A stretch of 64,000 bases of DNA from Hydrogenophaga sp. Lineage in GTDB: Bacteria; Pseudomonadota; Gammaproteobacteria; Burkholderiales; Burkholderiaceae_C. A model generated the notes under the pieces. The model was not told where the DNA came from. It did no database searches and was given only the letters and a program-made list of their open reading frames with translations. Below are positions 27,612-35,375 of this stretch, piece after piece (positions within the stretch are counted from its first letter, which is position 1; every line of letters starts with the position of its first letter). Both the position numbers and the translations under genes were made by a program. The stretch spans positions 124,001 through 188,000 of the forward strand of contig NZ_JAABRQ010000003.1 in the NCBI RefSeq assembly GCF_011390835.1, read 5' to 3'.

Positions 27612-27932
27612 ATGGCCGACATTCACATCCGACGCAACCACCAGCTGGGTCTCGCCGGCGCTCGCAAGATCGCGTGGCAGTGGGCCGAGCAGGCCGAAGG
27701 CGAGTTCGGCATGAGTTGCACCTACGAAGAAGGCGGTGACTGCGATGAGGTTTGCTTCACCCGCAGCGGGGTCGAAGGCACGCTCACCGTCTCGGCCGAT
27801 CACTTCGAGCTCGACGCCAAGCTCGGTTTCCTGCTCGGTGCGTTCAAGGAGCGCATCGAATCGGAGATCGTGAAAAACCTTGATGAGTTGCTCGCCGCGA
27901 AAAAGCCCGCAGCGCGCAAGAAAAAAACCTGA
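27612..27932 (+). CDS. Polyhydroxyalkanoic acid system family protein
   Basis: A 106-residue basic protein (MADIHIRRNHQLGLAGARKIAWQWAEQAEGEFGMSCTYEEG...). It contains the segment SGVEGTLTVSADHFELDAKLGFLLGAFKERIESEI and a lysine-rich tail (AAKKPAARKKKT). This is the small 'PHA granule region' family (TIGR02610-like) usually found near phasins and PHA synthase. AGGATATCC precedes the ATG. It is the second storage-granule gene in the window; the biochemical role is unknown. Confidence 0.87.
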   Translation: MADIHIRRNHQLGLAGARKIAWQWAEQAEGEFGMSCTYEEGGDCDEVCFTRSGVEGTLTVSADHFELDAKLGFLLGAFKERIESEIVKNLDELLAAKKPAARKKKT

Positions 27933-27969
27933 GAGATCCGGCGCAGCAGCCACCGCGCCGCGCCCTGAC

Positions 27970-28224
27970 TCAGCTCAGCGACTGTATGAGGTCCACGTAC
28001 TGCTGCATCGCGTCGTCCTTCGACGTGCCTTTGCAGCTGCTCCAGGCATCCCACTTGGCGCGGCCCACCATGTCGCCAAAACCGGGCTTCTTGTCGGCGT
28101 TGTCGCCCGCGGTGGCCTGCTTGTACAGGCCGTAGATCTTCAGCAGCGTCGCGTTGTCGGGGCGCTCGCTGAGATTTTTGGAACCGGCCACGGCGGCCTC
28201 GAAACGCGTCTTCAGATCGGACAT
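27970..28224 (-). CDS. Acyl-CoA-binding protein
   Basis: ATG 28224 (MSDLKTRFEAAVAGSKNLSERPDNATLLKIYGLYKQATAGD), with GGAGA upstream, gives 84 residues, the standard ACBP length. The signature LLKIYGLYKQATAGDN and the KWDAWSSCKG helix are clear. It binds and buffers cytosolic long-chain acyl-CoA. Bacterial ACBPs are uncommon outside some proteobacteria. Its position between a PHA-system gene and the WS/DGAT fits delivery of acyl-CoA to storage or oxidation enzymes. Confidence 0.93.
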   Translation of the reverse strand: MSDLKTRFEAAVAGSKNLSERPDNATLLKIYGLYKQATAGDNADKKPGFGDMVGRAKWDAWSSCKGTSKDDAMQQYVDLIQSLS

Positions 28225-28400
28225 AAGGGTCTCCTGCAGAATGGAACAAGGGCCTAGCGTGCCACGCAACCGGCATCAGGGCTCGCCCGGTATCTTACGT
28301 GCTGAGGTCGCGGCACAATAGGCCGCTCACCCCAAGTCAGAAGCCTCATCCTTGCTGCACCACACCGTGGCGCCCTGGTGCGGAGGCCACAGGAGACAAC

Positions 28401-29972
28401 ATGGTCCAGCGCATCGCCCCCGCCCACGGCACCCCATCGGCGCACGCCCGGCCTGCCACCCGCAAGCGGTCCGGCCAGACCGCGCCAGCGGCCAAGGCCC
28501 GTGCGGCCACGCCGAAGCTGGTGAGCGCGCTGGGCCTGGAAGGCGAGCGCATGAGCAAGGTAGACACCGCCTGGCTGCGCATGGACTCAGAGACTAACCT
28601 GATGATGATCGTGGGCATCTGGGTGCTGCGCCCTGGTGTATCGCTGCAGGACCTGCAGCAGCGCGTGCAGGAGCGCTTGTTGCCCTACCGCCGTTTTGTG
28701 CAGATCGCCCGGCAAGACGCCGCCGGCGCCCACTGGATCGACGACCCCGACTTCGACATCACCCGCCATGTGGTCACCGGTACGCTGCAGCGCGGACGCG
28801 GGCAGACCGAGCAGGAGGCCCTGCAGGCCCGCGTGGCCCACCTCGCGACGCAGTCGCTCGACCACGAACATCCGCTCTGGTGTTTTGAGCTGATCGAGCA
28901 CTACGACGGTGGCTCAGCCCTGATCGCGCGCATCCACCACTGCATCGGCGACGGCATCGCCCTAATCAGCGTCATGATGAGCTTGGTGGATGGCGGCAAC
29001 CTGCCGCCGCAGCGCAAGAAGCGCACACGCAAGGCCGGCATGGAAGCGGCCGAAGACTGGGTCGCCGACATGCTGATCCGCCCGCTGGGGGACCTGACGG
29101 CGCGCGCACTCGAAGTGGCTGGCGGCGGCGCGGCGCGATCGTTCTCGATGATGGCGTCTCCCCAGCAAGGGCTAAACGACACCCTGGGGGGCGCGATGGA
29201 TCTGGCGCGCATGGGCGGACAGCTGGCCAGTGATCTGGGCGCGCTCGCGCTCATGCCCGATGACTCGACCACCCGCCTCAAAGGTCAGCCCGGCGGCACC
29301 AAACGCGTAGCCTGGTGTGAGCCGCTGCCGCTCGACGAGGTCAAGGCAATTGGCAAGGCGCTGAACTGCTCGATCAACGATGTGCTCCTGAGCTGCGTGG
29401 CCGGCGCCATTGGCGCCTACCTGCGCGAGATGGGTGACGACACCGACGGTCAGGAAATTCGCGCCATGGTGCCGATCAATCTGCGGCCCATGGAAGACGC
29501 CTGGAAACTGGGCAACCGCTTTGGGCTGGTGCCGCTGGTGCTGCCGATCGGGCTGGACAACCCGATCGAGCGCGTGTTCGCGGTGCGCGCGCGTATGAAC
29601 GCGCTCAAAGGCAGCCTGCAGCCGCTGCTGACCTTTGGTCTGCTGTCGGTTGCCGGCCTGCTGATCAAACCGGCGCAGGACGCCTTGCTCAGCCTGTTCG
29701 CCAAGAAGACCACTGCGGTGATGACCAATGTGCCGGGCCCGGCCACCAAGCTCAAGCTCTGTGGCGCTACGCTCGAGCAAAACATGTTCTGGGTGCCGCA
29801 GAGCGGCACCGTCGGCCTGGGTGTGTCCATCCTGAGCTACGGCGGCGGCGTGCAGTTCGGCGTGATCGCCGACACAGCCATGTGCCCCGAGCCCCAGCGC
29901 ATCATCGATCAGTTCGCACCCGAATTCGAGCGGCTGCTGATGGTGACGTTGATGCTGCCCTGGGAAGATTAG
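28401..29972 (+). CDS. Wax ester synthase/diacylglycerol acyltransferase (WS/DGAT)
   Basis: ATG 28401 is preceded by AGGAGA and gives 523 residues. After a basic, low-complexity N-terminal ~45 residues, the core begins MSKVDTAWLRMDSETNLMMIVGIW. The acyltransferase active site HHCIGDG has His179-His180 and Asp184. C-terminal family motifs include INDVLLSCVAGAIGAYL, MVPINLRPMEDAWKLGNRFGLVPLVLPIG and TNVPGPATKLKLCGA. The enzyme esterifies fatty alcohol or diacylglycerol with acyl-CoA at the membrane or lipid droplet. The reductase at 15.1-17.1 kb could provide the fatty alcohol, and the ACBP gene is divergent next door. Confidence 0.93.
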   Translation: MVQRIAPAHGTPSAHARPATRKRSGQTAPAAKARAATPKLVSALGLEGERMSKVDTAWLRMDSETNLMMIVGIWVLRPGVSLQDLQQRVQERLLPYRRFVQIARQDAAGAHWIDDPDFDITRHVVTGTLQRGRGQTEQEALQARVAHLATQSLDHEHPLWCFELIEHYDGGSALIARIHHCIGDGIALISVMMSLVDGGNLPPQRKKRTRKAGMEAAEDWVADMLIRPLGDLTARALEVAGGGAARSFSMMASPQQGLNDTLGGAMDLARMGGQLASDLGALALMPDDSTTRLKGQPGGTKRVAWCEPLPLDEVKAIGKALNCSINDVLLSCVAGAIGAYLREMGDDTDGQEIRAMVPINLRPMEDAWKLGNRFGLVPLVLPIGLDNPIERVFAVRARMNALKGSLQPLLTFGLLSVAGLLIKPAQDALLSLFAKKTTAVMTNVPGPATKLKLCGATLEQNMFWVPQSGTVGLGVSILSYGGGVQFGVIADTAMCPEPQRIIDQFAPEFERLLMVTLMLPWED

Positions 29973-29975
29973 TAT

Positions 29976-30022
29976 CCCCCTGCGCCGCCCGCGGCGTCAC
30001 CACCCGGGGGCGGCGCAGGGGG
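29976..30022. terminator. Bidirectional hairpin between WS/DGAT and coaX
   Basis: CCCCCTGCGCCGCCC pairs perfectly over 15 bp with GGGCGGCGCAGGGGG around a 17-nt loop. It fills the gap between two convergent stop codons. It resembles the tail of the dispersed repeat (copy E). No T-run, but position suggests transcript-end function for both genes. Confidence 0.7.
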
Positions 30023-30023
30023 G

Positions 30024-30785
30024 TCAGATTCTCTTGCTGGCCACTTCCAGCAGTCCATCAAAAATCAAACTGTCCACGAGTTCGACCGGGTTGGACATGC
30101 TGGGGGCCATTTTCCAGCCGGCACCGCCGGTCATGTAGACCACGGGTTCGTCGCCGCAGTGGCGGCGCAGGTTGTCAACCATGCGCTGCACCGCGCCTGA
30201 GATGGCGAAGGTGCCGCCGCTGGTGAGCGCGTCGCTGGTGTTGGTAGGGAAATCGCGCACGTCACCCGTGGGCACATGCAGGCCTGCGGTGCCGGATTCA
30301 AGCGCTCGCAGCATGATGCCGTGACCGGGCAGGATGATGCCGCCCAGGAAATGACCCTCGGTGTCGATGGCCTCGACCGTCACGGCCGTGCCCACCATCA
30401 CCACCACGCACGGCCGTGCTGGGCCCTGGGCCAGCAGGCGCTGGCGGGCGCCGATCATGGCGACCCAGCGGTCCGAGCCCAGCCGAGCCGGGTGGTCGTA
30501 GCCGTTGGTCAGGCCGGCCTCGTTCTGGCTGGAGACCACCCACTGCGGGTTCACATCCCACAGCTCCAGCTGCTCCTGGACCCGGCGTTTGACCGCATCG
30601 CCGGCGACGACACAGCCCACGACCCAGCGCGGCGCGTCCAGCGCCTGCCAGTCGCCTTCGGCCAGGGTTTCGATGTTTTCGAGGAATTGCGCGCCGTGGG
30701 CAATCAAGCGGGCGCCCACCTTCGGAGCGTCGTAAACAGCCCACTTCAGTCGGGTGTTTCCAACGTCCAGTGCCAAAAATGTCAT
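30024..30785 (-). CDS. coaX: Type III pantothenate kinase
   Basis: A 253-residue protein with type III signatures: [17 protein letters not shown] (P-loop-like), [10 protein letters not shown] (substrate), [13 protein letters not shown] and [11 protein letters not shown]. It phosphorylates pantothenate in the first committed step of coenzyme A synthesis. In many beta-proteobacteria it follows birA; here birA is not adjacent. The stop abuts the 29976-30022 hairpin. Confidence 0.95.
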   Translation of the reverse strand: MTFLALDVGNTRLKWAVYDAPKVGARLIAHGAQFLENIETLAEGDWQALDAPRWVVGCVVAGDAVKRRVQEQLELWDVNPQWVVSSQNEAGLTNGYDHPARLGSDRWVAMIGARQRLLAQGPARPCVVVMVGTAVTVEAIDTEGHFLGGIILPGHGIMLRALESGTAGLHVPTGDVRDFPTNTSDALTSGGTFAISGAVQRMVDNLRRHCGDEPVVYMTGGAGWKMAPSMSNPVELVDSLIFDGLLEVASKRI

Positions 30786-30849
30786 GCGCGCATTATCACC
30801 ACGCCACCGCGCTCACCCTGCCGCAGTGCAGCATGGGCGCCTCTGCGAG

Positions 30850-31518
30850 TCAGATCAGGCCGATCCAGCAGGCTCGCTGCACCGCCGCGAGCTTGTTGTC
30901 GGTCTTCAGTTTGGACATGGCATTGGCCAGGTGGTAGTTGACCGTGCGCTCCGAGCAGTCCATGCGGGCGGCCGTCTCGCGCGCCGTGAGGCCCTCAAAG
31001 GCCAGGTTGAGGCTTTCCTGTTCCCTAGGGCTCAGGCTCACGCGCTGCTCGGCGATCGCGCGACGCAGCATGGGCCAAATATTGTAGGCCGACCAAGCGA
31101 GCGTCGCAGCCTCGGCGCGGTGAGCGAACGCACGCGCACTGAACATGAAGCATTCGAAGGCACGACCAGCCGGCAAGCTGAACGCGACCCGAACCAAGGT
31201 CTGATGGCCATGCGCAAGCCACAGCAGTCGCCAGCGGCTGGCCGTTTCGAAAGAGGACTTGGAAATCTCCTGCCACGCCACCAGCGGCGCATCACTTTCG
31301 CGCCAGGCAGTACCGAAGTCTTTGCTTTCCGCCAGGGCCTGGGCCGCACCGAGCAGCCGGGGCGGATGAACGGCCAGCACTTCGCGGTCGTCCCGGTCGC
31401 CCAGCGGGTTGGGGCCCAGCACCACCACCGACTCAACACCTTGGTCGCTCAGCGCAGCGACCCAGTCCGCGAGCAGCGCATCAACACCCAGATTGTCAAA
31501 GTTGACAGGCAGTGTCAT
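30850..31518 (-). CDS. LuxR-type HTH regulator divergent from the quorum-sensing kinase
   Basis: A 222-residue protein with a C-terminal LuxR/FixJ HTH (LSPREQESLNLAFEGLTARETAARMDCSERTVNYHLANAMSKLKTDNKLAAVQRA, about 160-215). The N-terminal ~150 residues have autoinducer-domain length, but I do not see the Tyr/Asp-Pro residues expected for acyl-homoserine lactone binding, so this may be a LuxR solo. Only 86 bp separate it from the divergent histidine kinase gene, so the promoters overlap. It may be a target or co-regulator of the adjacent alpha-hydroxyketone system. ATG 31518 has a weak ribosome site. Confidence 0.87.
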   Translation of the reverse strand: MTLPVNFDNLGVDALLADWVAALSDQGVESVVVLGPNPLGDRDDREVLAVHPPRLLGAAQALAESKDFGTAWRESDAPLVAWQEISKSSFETASRWRLLWLAHGHQTLVRVAFSLPAGRAFECFMFSARAFAHRAEAATLAWSAYNIWPMLRRAIAEQRVSLSPREQESLNLAFEGLTARETAARMDCSERTVNYHLANAMSKLKTDNKLAAVQRACWIGLI

Positions 31519-31604
31519 GACCGTTACACCTCAATACACGCACAATTGCCACTTCGCTCAAGCCTTCGGCGCAAGTGGGTAGGAGTTGTCGTTGGAAGGA
31601 GTAC

Positions 31605-32912
31605 ATGGTGCCTTTGGACAGGTTGTGGTTCCACGGCGTGCGAACCCGCTTAGTAGGTTGGTTCAAAGACGAGATTCTGGACGCACCTTTTGAGCCCATT
31701 TTGCACCCTTCTGCCGCTCGGCTTAGGTGGACGGGATTAGCCCTGTTCGCCGGGAATCTGTTCTTCTTCTTGGCGTGGTCTCACTGGATGGAACAACCGT
31801 TCGAGAGTGCGTTGGCACGAACCGTCCTGGCTTTAAGTGGTTCGGTCTTTTTTCTCCGCATAGTTACCCGAGATTTGGGTTCGACCCTCAGCGTTTGGCT
31901 CTTCTCGGCGATTTGCTTGCTGAGCATGCCCGTGTTCTTTTTCTGGATGTATTGGATGAACCATGGCAACCCAGTATGGCTTTCCAGCGTCTGTGCGATG
32001 TTGTTGATCTATTACAACCTGACCGACTGGCGACTGGCGACCCTCGGCAGCATTGTTGGGTTGTTGGTAGGTTGGGTCTTGCATACGTTGTTGGTAGGGT
32101 CTCTCGAGACGCCATCTCCACCTCCCGAAAATGTGCTCGCAGTCGGCTTTGCGTGGGGCTCAGCGATTCTCCTTGGGCTGTCAAGTGCCAATCTGAGACG
32201 CACCAGACTTATCAGCACGCTGAGCACGATGGCCGTGATGGCGCATGAACTGCGCACGCCGCTGGCCACCGTGAACCTGATGGGCGACGTGCTGCGCACG
32301 CTGGCGCGAAACGACGTGCCCGAAGGCAAACGCAAGAAGATCGACGAACTGTCCACCCGCCTGCAAAACCTAGTGCGCAGCATGAACCGGCAGATCGACA
32401 CCCAGATTTCCAACGCACAGCTGCTGCGCCTGCCTCGCGAGAAGTCGCCAGTGATGGCGGGCGATCTGGTGAGCGAGGTGATCAACAACTACCCCTACCG
32501 GTCCACTCGCGAGCGCGACTGCGTGCGCCTGCACATCCAGGAAGACTTCTGTTTCGTAGCCTCGCGGCCGCTTTTCATGCAGGTGGTGGCCAACCTGCTC
32601 AAGAACGCCCTGCACTCGCTGGCCTCGGCCAGCAGCGCGCCCAACCCGGGCGACCTGCGCATCGACGTCGGTATCCACCGCGGGAAGGGACGCATCGCGG
32701 TGTCGGATGACGGCGTGGGTATTCCGACCGAGCAGCAGTCCCGCATCTTTGAACCCTTTTTCTCCACGCAGGCGGGCGCAGGCAATGGCCTGGGCCTGAC
32801 GTTCTGCAAGAACGTGGTGGAGTCCGTGAACGGCACCATCAGCGTGCACTCCGTACCCACCATGGGCGCGGTTTTCATGGTCGACCTGCCGCTGCAAAAA
32901 GACGCTCACTGA
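31605..32912 (+). CDS. Membrane sensor histidine kinase, putative alpha-hydroxyketone receptor (CqsS/LqsS/JqsS-like)
   Basis: ATG 31605 has GGAAGGAG immediately upstream, giving 435 residues. About residues 40-195 hold six or so hydrophobic segments (LALFAGNLFFFLAW, LSVWLFSAICLLSMPVFFFWMYW, LATLGSIVGLLVGWVLHTLLVG, VGFAWGSAILLGLS) with little periplasmic sequence, the layout of CqsS/LqsS. The phospho-acceptor is His214 in VMAHELRTPLATVN. ATP-binding motifs are LLKNALHSLAS, VSDDGVGIP and GAGNGLGLTFCKN. No receiver domain is fused. It is followed by a response regulator and a convergent CqsA-type synthase, which supports the receptor assignment. GC is near 53-55% in the membrane half and 60-68% in the kinase half. 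Confidence 0.85.
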   Translation: MVPLDRLWFHGVRTRLVGWFKDEILDAPFEPILHPSAARLRWTGLALFAGNLFFFLAWSHWMEQPFESALARTVLALSGSVFFLRIVTRDLGSTLSVWLFSAICLLSMPVFFFWMYWMNHGNPVWLSSVCAMLLIYYNLTDWRLATLGSIVGLLVGWVLHTLLVGSLETPSPPPENVLAVGFAWGSAILLGLSSANLRRTRLISTLSTMAVMAHELRTPLATVNLMGDVLRTLARNDVPEGKRKKIDELSTRLQNLVRSMNRQIDTQISNAQLLRLPREKSPVMAGDLVSEVINNYPYRSTRERDCVRLHIQEDFCFVASRPLFMQVVANLLKNALHSLASASSAPNPGDLRIDVGIHRGKGRIAVSDDGVGIPTEQQSRIFEPFFSTQAGAGNGLGLTFCKNVVESVNGTISVHSVPTMGAVFMVDLPLQKDAH

Positions 32913-32950
32913 GCGCGCCGGCAACCAGACCCGACCCGACCCATCTCCCC

Positions 32951-33937
32951 ATGGCACTGACCCTCTCCCTTTTTCACCGACCCGGCAGCGTGCTGTTCCT
33001 GGACGACGACGCCGAGTACCTCGACATGCTGGGCATGGTAATCCCGGCTCACTGGCAGGTCGAGCTGTACTCGCGGCCCGCGGCCTTTGCCCGCCGCATG
33101 CGCGACGAGCCGGCGCGCTGGGAAGCCGACGCCGCGGCCCAGTTGCACATGATCGACCGCTGGCGCCAAGGTCAGCCCCTGCTGCCCCAGGTGCTGCGCT
33201 ACTGGGCCAACCACCCGAAGCGCCACCAGCTGGCCAAGACCTGCGTGGTCGACTACGCAATGCCGGGTACCAACGGCTTGCAGGTGCTTGAGACGCTGAT
33301 CGACTGGCCCGGCACGCGCGTACTGCTAACCGGCCAGGCCGACGAGCAGGTCGCGGTCCAGGCATTCAACCAGGGCCTGATCGATCAGTTCGTGCCCAAA
33401 CAGGCGCGCGACATCACCCGCCTGCTGCTTGGTGCCCTGCGCAAGCTGGGCTATGCACCGCATCCGAGGCTCAACACCATGTGGCGCGCCACGCTGCGGC
33501 CGGCTCAGCAGTCCATGCTGCAAATCCCGTCGGTCGCGCAGGCGCTCCAAGCCTACGCCGAGAAGCACTGGGTCGAGTACGTCGTGCTGGACCAACCGTT
33601 TGGCCTGCTGGGTATGGACGTTGAAGGGCGCTGCCACTGGCTTCAGCTAGAGGCAATGTCCAGCCTGAGCGACTTGGCCGAACTGGCCAGCTCGGCCGGG
33701 CTGGGGCTCGACGCGGTGCGGGCCGTGGAACGGGGCCAGCGGCTCGCGGCCATCGAGCTACACCAGCACCTCGGACTGCAGGGTGCGATCCGCACCGCGC
33801 CGTCCATGTCCATGGGCGATGACGACACGCTGCGCGCAGCGCTCTTCACCCTGGCCCCGGAAGATCTGTCAGCACCGATCTACCCCTACCGCCACTTTCT
33901 GGAGGCGCAGGGCGAGCGGGCCATTCAGGACGATTGA
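32951..33937 (+). CDS. LqsR/JqsR-like response regulator with enlarged receiver domain
   Basis: A 328-residue protein 38 bp after the kinase. The receiver acidic pocket is LFLDDDAEYLDML (Asp18-20), the phospho-acceptor Asp101 in CVVDYAMPGTNG, the conserved Thr in VLLTGQAD and the Lys in FVPKQ. Roughly 80 residues separate the pocket from Asp101, about twice normal, because of an inserted segment (RRMRDEPARWEADAAAQLHMIDRWRQGQ...). Legionella LqsR has, as I recall, its acceptor at Asp108, consistent with the same insertion. The C-terminal ~170 residues match no standard output domain I recognise. The 3' end overlaps the convergent synthase gene by 13 bp. Confidence 0.82.
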   Translation: MALTLSLFHRPGSVLFLDDDAEYLDMLGMVIPAHWQVELYSRPAAFARRMRDEPARWEADAAAQLHMIDRWRQGQPLLPQVLRYWANHPKRHQLAKTCVVDYAMPGTNGLQVLETLIDWPGTRVLLTGQADEQVAVQAFNQGLIDQFVPKQARDITRLLLGALRKLGYAPHPRLNTMWRATLRPAQQSMLQIPSVAQALQAYAEKHWVEYVVLDQPFGLLGMDVEGRCHWLQLEAMSSLSDLAELASSAGLGLDAVRAVERGQRLAAIELHQHLGLQGAIRTAPSMSMGDDDTLRAALFTLAPEDLSAPIYPYRHFLEAQGERAIQDD

Positions 33938-35172
33938 GCGGCGCTAGCGCGGGCGCGTCTGGCGATCGGCCATTCCCAAGGCTTGACCAACGGCGCGATC
34001 TCGCGGGCAACGAGCGCCACATGGGCAAGCTCCGAGTCCGTTAAAGACGAATCCAAGGTCAAACGAACAATGGTTCTGTTACTGGTAGTGGCTGGCGCAC
34101 AAAATACGGCGCCAAAAACTTTTCGCTCCTCCAAACAATCGCGCAGCACCATGGTGTCAGATTCGGTCCCGGACTCCAGAGCAATGATCTGTTCGGTTCC
34201 TTGATGAACCGGGTAGCCCAGATCGGAGAACGACTGTCTCATGACCTTCGAGACATGGTGCAGCCGCTGTCGCTCCGAGTCGCAACCTTGAATTACATCC
34301 AAGGTTGCATTGAGCGCCGCCACTTCGTGTGGCAACAAGCAAGAACTGAAGATGTTCTGGAAGCTGGTACTCAAAATGTAGTTTCGCAAGCCAGTAGGGA
34401 TGTTGAAGAATCCTGCGCGTCCTGCAAAGGCCTTGGCCAGGCTCGCGGTGATGAAGTGAACCCTGTGCGACAAGCCCAATGCCTTGCACAGCCCGGCCCC
34501 ACCAGGCCCATGTGTTCCCAGGGAGTGCGACTCGTCAACCAATATCATGCAGCCCGCCGACTCCGCAATCTCCACCATTTCAACCAAGGGACATACCGCA
34601 CCAGTGGTGCTGTAAACAGAGTCAACAATTACAAGACCTACTCCGTGCTTGCGAACTAGGCGCTGCAGGTGGTTCATGTCGTTGTGTCGGAATGGGTGGA
34701 GATGCGCCCCACCGCGCTTGGCACCTTCCCACAAGGACGCGTGCGCGAGCATATCGATGTAAACCGGCGTCTGTTCGTCGGTGATGCACTGCAAGAGTCC
34801 GACGTTAGCCGAGTAGCCCGACTGGCACAGGATTCCATCTTCTTTGCCGATCCATTGGGCCATTTTTTTTTCAAAGGCTCGTACCGGATGGGTTTCCAGC
34901 AGGAAGCATCCCGACTGGATGACAAACTCGGCGTCCTCCCGGATTGCGGCTGTTTGGGCAGCCACAATTTGAGGATGCCCCGTAAGGCTCAGGTAGTCGT
35001 TTCCGTTCAAGCGCACCGCATTGGGCCCCGGATCAAGTCCATGTACCAAGGATCGACCACCCCATGCACCATTCCAACGCTGGACGAAATCGCGTTCAAT
35101 GCGATCACACAAGTGCGAGGTCATGGCGGGGTCGACCAGCGTGGGGCCCCTGACCAGCTCGAGCGTTTCCAT
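33925..35172 (-). CDS. Alpha-hydroxyketone quorum-sensing autoinducer synthase (CqsA/LqsA/JqsA-type)
   Basis: The track starts at 35235, but ATG 35172 (METLELVRGPTLVDP) is preceded by GAGGAGG, giving 415 residues. It is a PLP enzyme of the alpha-oxoamine synthase family. Features are LNGNDYLSLTGHPQI, the glycine-site region FVIQSGCFLLETHPVRAFE, the PLP-stacking aspartate in VDESHSLGTHGPGGAG, and the Schiff-base Lys in ITASLAKAFAGRAGFF. The last two follow the CqsA form rather than BioF or KBL. CqsA-type enzymes condense acyl-CoA with an amino acid or SAM-derived unit to make diffusible alpha-hydroxyketones. GC is about 45-57% per line, below the neighbouring genes. Confidence 0.87.
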   Translation of the reverse strand: METLELVRGPTLVDPAMTSHLCDRIERDFVQRWNGAWGGRSLVHGLDPGPNAVRLNGNDYLSLTGHPQIVAAQTAAIREDAEFVIQSGCFLLETHPVRAFEKKMAQWIGKEDGILCQSGYSANVGLLQCITDEQTPVYIDMLAHASLWEGAKRGGAHLHPFRHNDMNHLQRLVRKHGVGLVIVDSVYSTTGAVCPLVEMVEIAESAGCMILVDESHSLGTHGPGGAGLCKALGLSHRVHFITASLAKAFAGRAGFFNIPTGLRNYILSTSFQNIFSSCLLPHEVAALNATLDVIQGCDSERQRLHHVSKVMRQSFSDLGYPVHQGTEQIIALESGTESDTMVLRDCLEERKVFGAVFCAPATTSNRTIVRLTLDSSLTDSELAHVALVAREIAPLVKPWEWPIARRARASAAQSS

Positions 35173-35219
35173 GAAGACCTCCTCAATTGGATGAATAAAA
35201 CTCCATTGAAGAAAGGAAT

Positions 35220-35342
35220 CCGTGAAAAATTGCACGGGCCCTGTCAGCCTTAGCAGGGTGTGTGAGCCTTAGTATTTAATTTCCGTGCCAGCTTGCCGAT
35301 AACGCGCCTCCAAAACAACGTTTCCGTGAAATAGCGCACAGG
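35220..35342 (-). promoter_or_regulatory. Repeat-bearing promoter region of the autoinducer synthase
   Basis: The 203-bp gap upstream of the synthase start is AT-richer and holds two imperfect direct repeats. CCGTGAAAAATTGCACGGG (from 35220) and CCGTGAAATAGCGCACAGG (from 35324) agree at 15 of 19 positions. Two GCCTTAG heptamers lie 19 bp apart (35247, 35266). These are candidate regulator sites for feedback on signal production. No known consensus was matched. Confidence 0.4.
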
Positions 35343-35375
35343 TGCTTGCCAGAAGCCAAAAAGTGCGCTGCAGTC

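Noticed and set aside
33925-35172. 8-amino-7-oxononanoate synthase (BioF) or glycine C-acetyltransferase
   Set aside because: Same fold, but the active-site context SLAKAFAGRAGFF, VDESHSLGTHGPGGAG and the kinase/regulator neighbours fit the CqsA/LqsA branch better. No biotin genes are nearby.
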